Positions 61,451 to 64,000 of a stretch of DNA of 64,000 nucleotides are shown here, one piece after another. A program made the position numbers and the translations under genes. The stretch covers positions 124,001-188,000 of the forward strand of contig NZ_JBHSJF010000006.1 of NCBI RefSeq assembly GCF_042652085.1, given 5' to 3'. The number at the start of each line of letters is the position of its first letter. Within the stretch, counting starts at the first letter, position 1. Below the pieces are notes generated by a model, which did not search any database, was not told the DNA's origin, and saw nothing but the letters and a program-made list of their open reading frames with translations. This DNA is from Flaviflagellibacter deserti. GTDB taxonomy: Bacteria > Pseudomonadota > Alphaproteobacteria > Rhizobiales > Methylopilaceae.

Positions 61451-64000
61451 ATGGTCCCGAAGGAGCCGTGCGCGCGTCTGAGGCTCCTGGGGCGTTTCGA
61501 AGCTCGGAGCCCCGACGGGGTGCGGCTCGACCTCAACCTCAAGAAGGCGCAGCTCGCCCTTGCAGTACTCTCATTGGCGCCGAACGCGCGGATCGGTCGC
61601 GAAGAGCTGAATGCCCTGCTCTGGAGCGACAGGAGCGAGGAGCAGGCTCGGCAAAGCGGGCGGCAGACTCTCGCCTCGATCCGCAAGGCATTCGCGCAAT
61701 GTCCGATGGCCGTTCTCGATGGCGATCTGACGTCTGTCGGTTTGAATGAAGCAGCGGTTGAAATCGACGTCGCCCGATTCCGCGCGCTGGTCGAACAAAG
61801 CGATCCGACCTTCCTCCGCGAGGCGGTTGAGCTTTACTCGGGGCCTCTGCTCGACGGCCTGATGATCTCCGATCCGGAGGGGCAGGCCTGGCTGCTCCAG
61901 AAACGTCAGGAGCTGGAGAGCGCGGCGTTACGCGCGATCGAGAAACTGCTGGATCTGTCCATCGACGAGGCTCGCTTCGACGATGTTGAACGATTGGCCC
62001 GGAGGGCTCTGGAGCTCGATCCCGTACTCGAAGAAGCACATCGCGCCCTGATCGCGGTCTATCTCTCGAGGGGACAAAGAGCGCTCGCCGCGCGCCAGTT
62101 CAAGAAATGCCGTGACCTCCTGTCGTCGGAACTGGGCGTTGCCCCCAGCGAACGCACCGCCTCCATGCTTCGCCCGGCCATCGTCTCCGCAGCCTCGAAG
62201 GAGAAGCCGGTACAACAGCCCGAACCCGCCGCGACCGTCCGGAAAAACAATCTGCCCGACCAGCTAGCGGCCTTGATTGGCCGGGACGACGAGCGAAGCG
62301 AGGTCGCACGTAGGCTCGAACGATCCCGTGTTGTGACGCTGACCGGATCCGGAGGCGCCGGCAAGACGAGGCTGTCCATCCAGGTCGGCTTCGATCTGCT
62401 TGATCGCTTCAATGACGAGGTCTGGCTGATCGAGCTTGCGGCGATCGAGAATCCGCAGCTCGTCGCGGAAAGCATTTGCGGGACGTTGGGCGTGCCGGCT
62501 CAGGGCGGCCGGTCGGCTATCGATACGGCGGTTGATTTCCTCGCTCATCGCCGGGCTCTGCTCATCCTGGACAATTGCGAGCATGTGATCGCCGCAGCCG
62601 CCGCCATCGCCGAGGCTATCGCGCGGTCCTGTCCCGACGTCAGAATCCTCGCCACCAGCAGGGAGCCATTGGCTATATCGGGCGAGGAAACCTTCCGCAT
62701 TCCGAACCTGGGCTTTCCACCAAGCTCCAGGATCAGCGCGAGCGAGGCGCGCCGTCATAGCGCCGTGCAGCTCCTGATGGAGCGCGCATCCCGTCTGGTC
62801 GAGCGTTTCGAACTTACCGATGCGAATGCGCCGGCCATCGCCCGGATATGCCAGCAGGTCGACGGCATTCCGCTGGCGATCGAACTCGCGGCGCCGCGGT
62901 TGAGGGCCATGGCTCCCGAACAGCTGGCGGATCAGCTGCACAACATGTTCTCGATCCTGACCAGCGGCAGCCGGACAGTGATGCCGCGCCACCAGACCCT
63001 GAAAAACCTGTTCGACTGGAGCTATGGACTGCTCAATTCGCAAGAGCAGGCACTTCTGAGACGGTTGTCGATATTTGCCGATGGCTGGCGCCTCGAAGCC
63101 GCCGAATGGGTCGCCACGGCAGAGCCATTGGAGCCGGGAAGCGTCGTCGATCTTCTGGCGTCGCTGATCGACAAATCCCTGGTCGTCGTCGACCTCTCGT
63201 CGCGCGAACCCCGTTACAAACTGCTGGAAGCGACGCGCCAGTACAGCTGGGCGAAACTGGTGGAGGCCCGGGAAACGGGACTTCGTCGGCATTTCGCCGA
63301 ATATCTGATCAGCTATTTCTCGTCCGCCGAGGCGAGCTGGCCGACCATGTCCACGTCAGTCTGGCGGGAACGGTACGAGCCGGAGCTCGACAATCTTCGG
63401 GCGACGCTGGAATGGGCCTTCAGCGAGGAGGGCGATGCCACGCTCGGAGTCGAGCTCGCCGCCTACGGCATCCGCCTCTGGAACGAATTGTCGCTTCTCT
63501 CGGAGCGAGGCCGGTGGGTGGAGACGGCCTTCGCGCGGCTCGACGAGGGCCATTATCCGGACACCGCCGCGCGTCTTTGGCTGGGACGCACCTCGGTCAG
63601 CGCGCACGGCGATCAATCGAGTATCCAGGCCGCCGAGAAAGCGGCCGAACTCTATCATCTCGTCGGCGACAGCCTTGGAGAGGGGGAGGCGCTGGCGAAA
63701 GCCGGCGCCGCGAGAATGAGGCCGTCGGACACGGCATCCGCGAGCGACCGTTTGCGGGAAGCGGGCGAGCTGCTCGAGCCGATCGGGCCAACGAAGCAGC
63801 TCTGCGACTGGCTCAGATCGCTGGCCGTAGGTGCGTATTTCGACGGCGATTTCGACCGTGCCCGGATACTCATCCGCCAATCGCTCGGTCTCGCCCAGGA
63901 CATCGGCGATACCCACGGCACAGTGAACGCGCAGATCGCACTTGCCGAACTCGAACTCGTCGCGGGCAATCCGGAACAGGCCGTCATCGTCGGTCGCGGC
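61451..64000 (+). CDS. BTAD/winged-helix transcriptional regulator with ATPase domain (3' end missing)
   Basis: One uninterrupted frame of 850 codons from ATG 61451 to the window edge. Residues about 8-80 form an OmpR-like winged helix (LRLLGRFEARSPDGVRLDLN, ARIGREELNALLWSD). About 100-240 is a bacterial transcriptional activation domain (helical repeats: LERLARRALELDPVLEEAHR-like). About 275 on is a STAND-type ATPase: P-loop TGSGGAGKTRLS (about 298-309), Walker B ALLILDNCEHV, and GIPLAIELAAPRLRAM. It resembles AfsR/SARP-like and LuxR-ATPase regulators. A TPR-like C-terminal part is probably beyond the edge. Ligand and targets unknown. Confidence 0.88.
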   Translation, partial: MVPKEPCARLRLLGRFEARSPDGVRLDLNLKKAQLALAVLSLAPNARIGREELNALLWSDRSEEQARQSGRQTLASIRKAFAQCPMAVLDGDLTSVGLNEAAVEIDVARFRALVEQSDPTFLREAVELYSGPLLDGLMISDPEGQAWLLQKRQELESAALRAIEKLLDLSIDEARFDDVERLARRALELDPVLEEAHRALIAVYLSRGQRALAARQFKKCRDLLSSELGVAPSERTASMLRPAIVSAASKEKPVQQPEPAATVRKNNLPDQLAALIGRDDERSEVARRLERSRVVTLTGSGGAGKTRLSIQVGFDLLDRFNDEVWLIELAAIENPQLVAESICGTLGVPAQGGRSAIDTAVDFLAHRRALLILDNCEHVIAAAAAIAEAIARSCPDVRILATSREPLAISGEETFRIPNLGFPPSSRISASEARRHSAVQLLMERASRLVERFELTDANAPAIARICQQVDGIPLAIELAAPRLRAMAPEQLADQLHNMFSILTSGSRTVMPRHQTLKNLFDWSYGLLNSQEQALLRRLSIFADGWRLEAAEWVATAEPLEPGSVVDLLASLIDKSLVVVDLSSREPRYKLLEATRQYSWAKLVEARETGLRRHFAEYLISYFSSAEASWPTMSTSVWRERYEPELDNLRATLEWAFSEEGDATLGVELAAYGIRLWNELSLLSERGRWVETAFARLDEGHYPDTAARLWLGRTSVSAHGDQSSIQAAEKAAELYHLVGDSLGEGEALAKAGAARMRPSDTASASDRLREAGELLEPIGPTKQLCDWLRSLAVGAYFDGDFDRARILIRQSLGLAQDIGDTHGTVNAQIALAELELVAGNPEQAVIVGRG

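Overview
The window is GC-rich, densely coded and looks like the chromosome of an alphaproteobacterium, most likely of the order Hyphomicrobiales (Rhizobiales). The grounds are a DUF2865 secreted protein, the gene repertoire (Atm1/HMT1-type ABC exporter, TTT and TRAP periplasmic binding proteins, diheme cytochrome c), an EcfG-type stress promoter (GGAAC-N16-CGTT), and REP-like hairpin repeats of the kind common in that order. I do not call a genus. I saw no rRNA, tRNA, CRISPR array, prophage or IS transposase.

Layout. 1-9.1 kb: partial TctC-type binding protein, glutathione reductase, a soluble chemoreceptor-like protein, class II DAHP synthase, an FAD monooxygenase, and two redox-enzyme/HxlR-regulator pairs. 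9.1-23.1 kb: housekeeping genes nadE, a DUF2865 protein, the overlapping cysS-GFA-cimA operon, a LOG protein, a LysM protein, an Atm1-type exporter, psd-pssA and a TSUP permease, separated by several palindromic repeat elements and one broken DUF559 endonuclease gene. 23.1-28.1 kb: an RND efflux operon (padR-hlyD-acrB type) with a palindrome just upstream. 28.1-37 kb: isoaspartyl peptidase, diheme cytochrome c, Dps, a CBS protein under a probable general-stress promoter, RpiR regulator/threonine dehydratase, a DJ-1/PfpI protein, an aldose epimerase, a decayed alcohol dehydrogenase and an HD-GYP response regulator.

37-54.7 kb is the most coherent block: a hexuronate catabolic island. One operon encodes a TRAP importer with KduI, KduD and a KdgF-like cupin. 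A second, almost fully translationally coupled, encodes a GntR regulator, UxaC, UxuB, KdgK and Eda. UxaA is divergent from it. A third operon encodes a polar-amino-acid-type ABC importer, a GntR regulator and UxuA. Together they can take glucuronate, galacturonate (if UxuB or a gene elsewhere reduces tagaturonate) and unsaturated uronates to 2-keto-3-deoxygluconate, then KDPG, then pyruvate and glyceraldehyde 3-phosphate. Three FCD-type GntR regulators lie within 10 kb, and A/T-rich palindromic operator candidates lie at their promoters. No polysaccharide lyase or hydrolase is present, so the island appears to use imported monomers or short products.

54.8-64 kb: a small unknown protein, class I fructose-bisphosphate aldolase, two divergently arranged lipoprotein L,D-transpeptidase-family enzymes, a secreted metzincin-like protease with a helical C-terminal half, a DUF2272 protein, a SemiSWEET-like ORF antisense to it, a small membrane protein, and the start of a large BTAD/ATPase regulator that runs off the right edge.

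The least explained features are the composite repeats: at 15.7-16.3 kb and 49.5-49.7 kb, the same double-hairpin sequence occurs as inverted arms around different cargo (a DUF559 endonuclease pseudogene, and a second repeat family).
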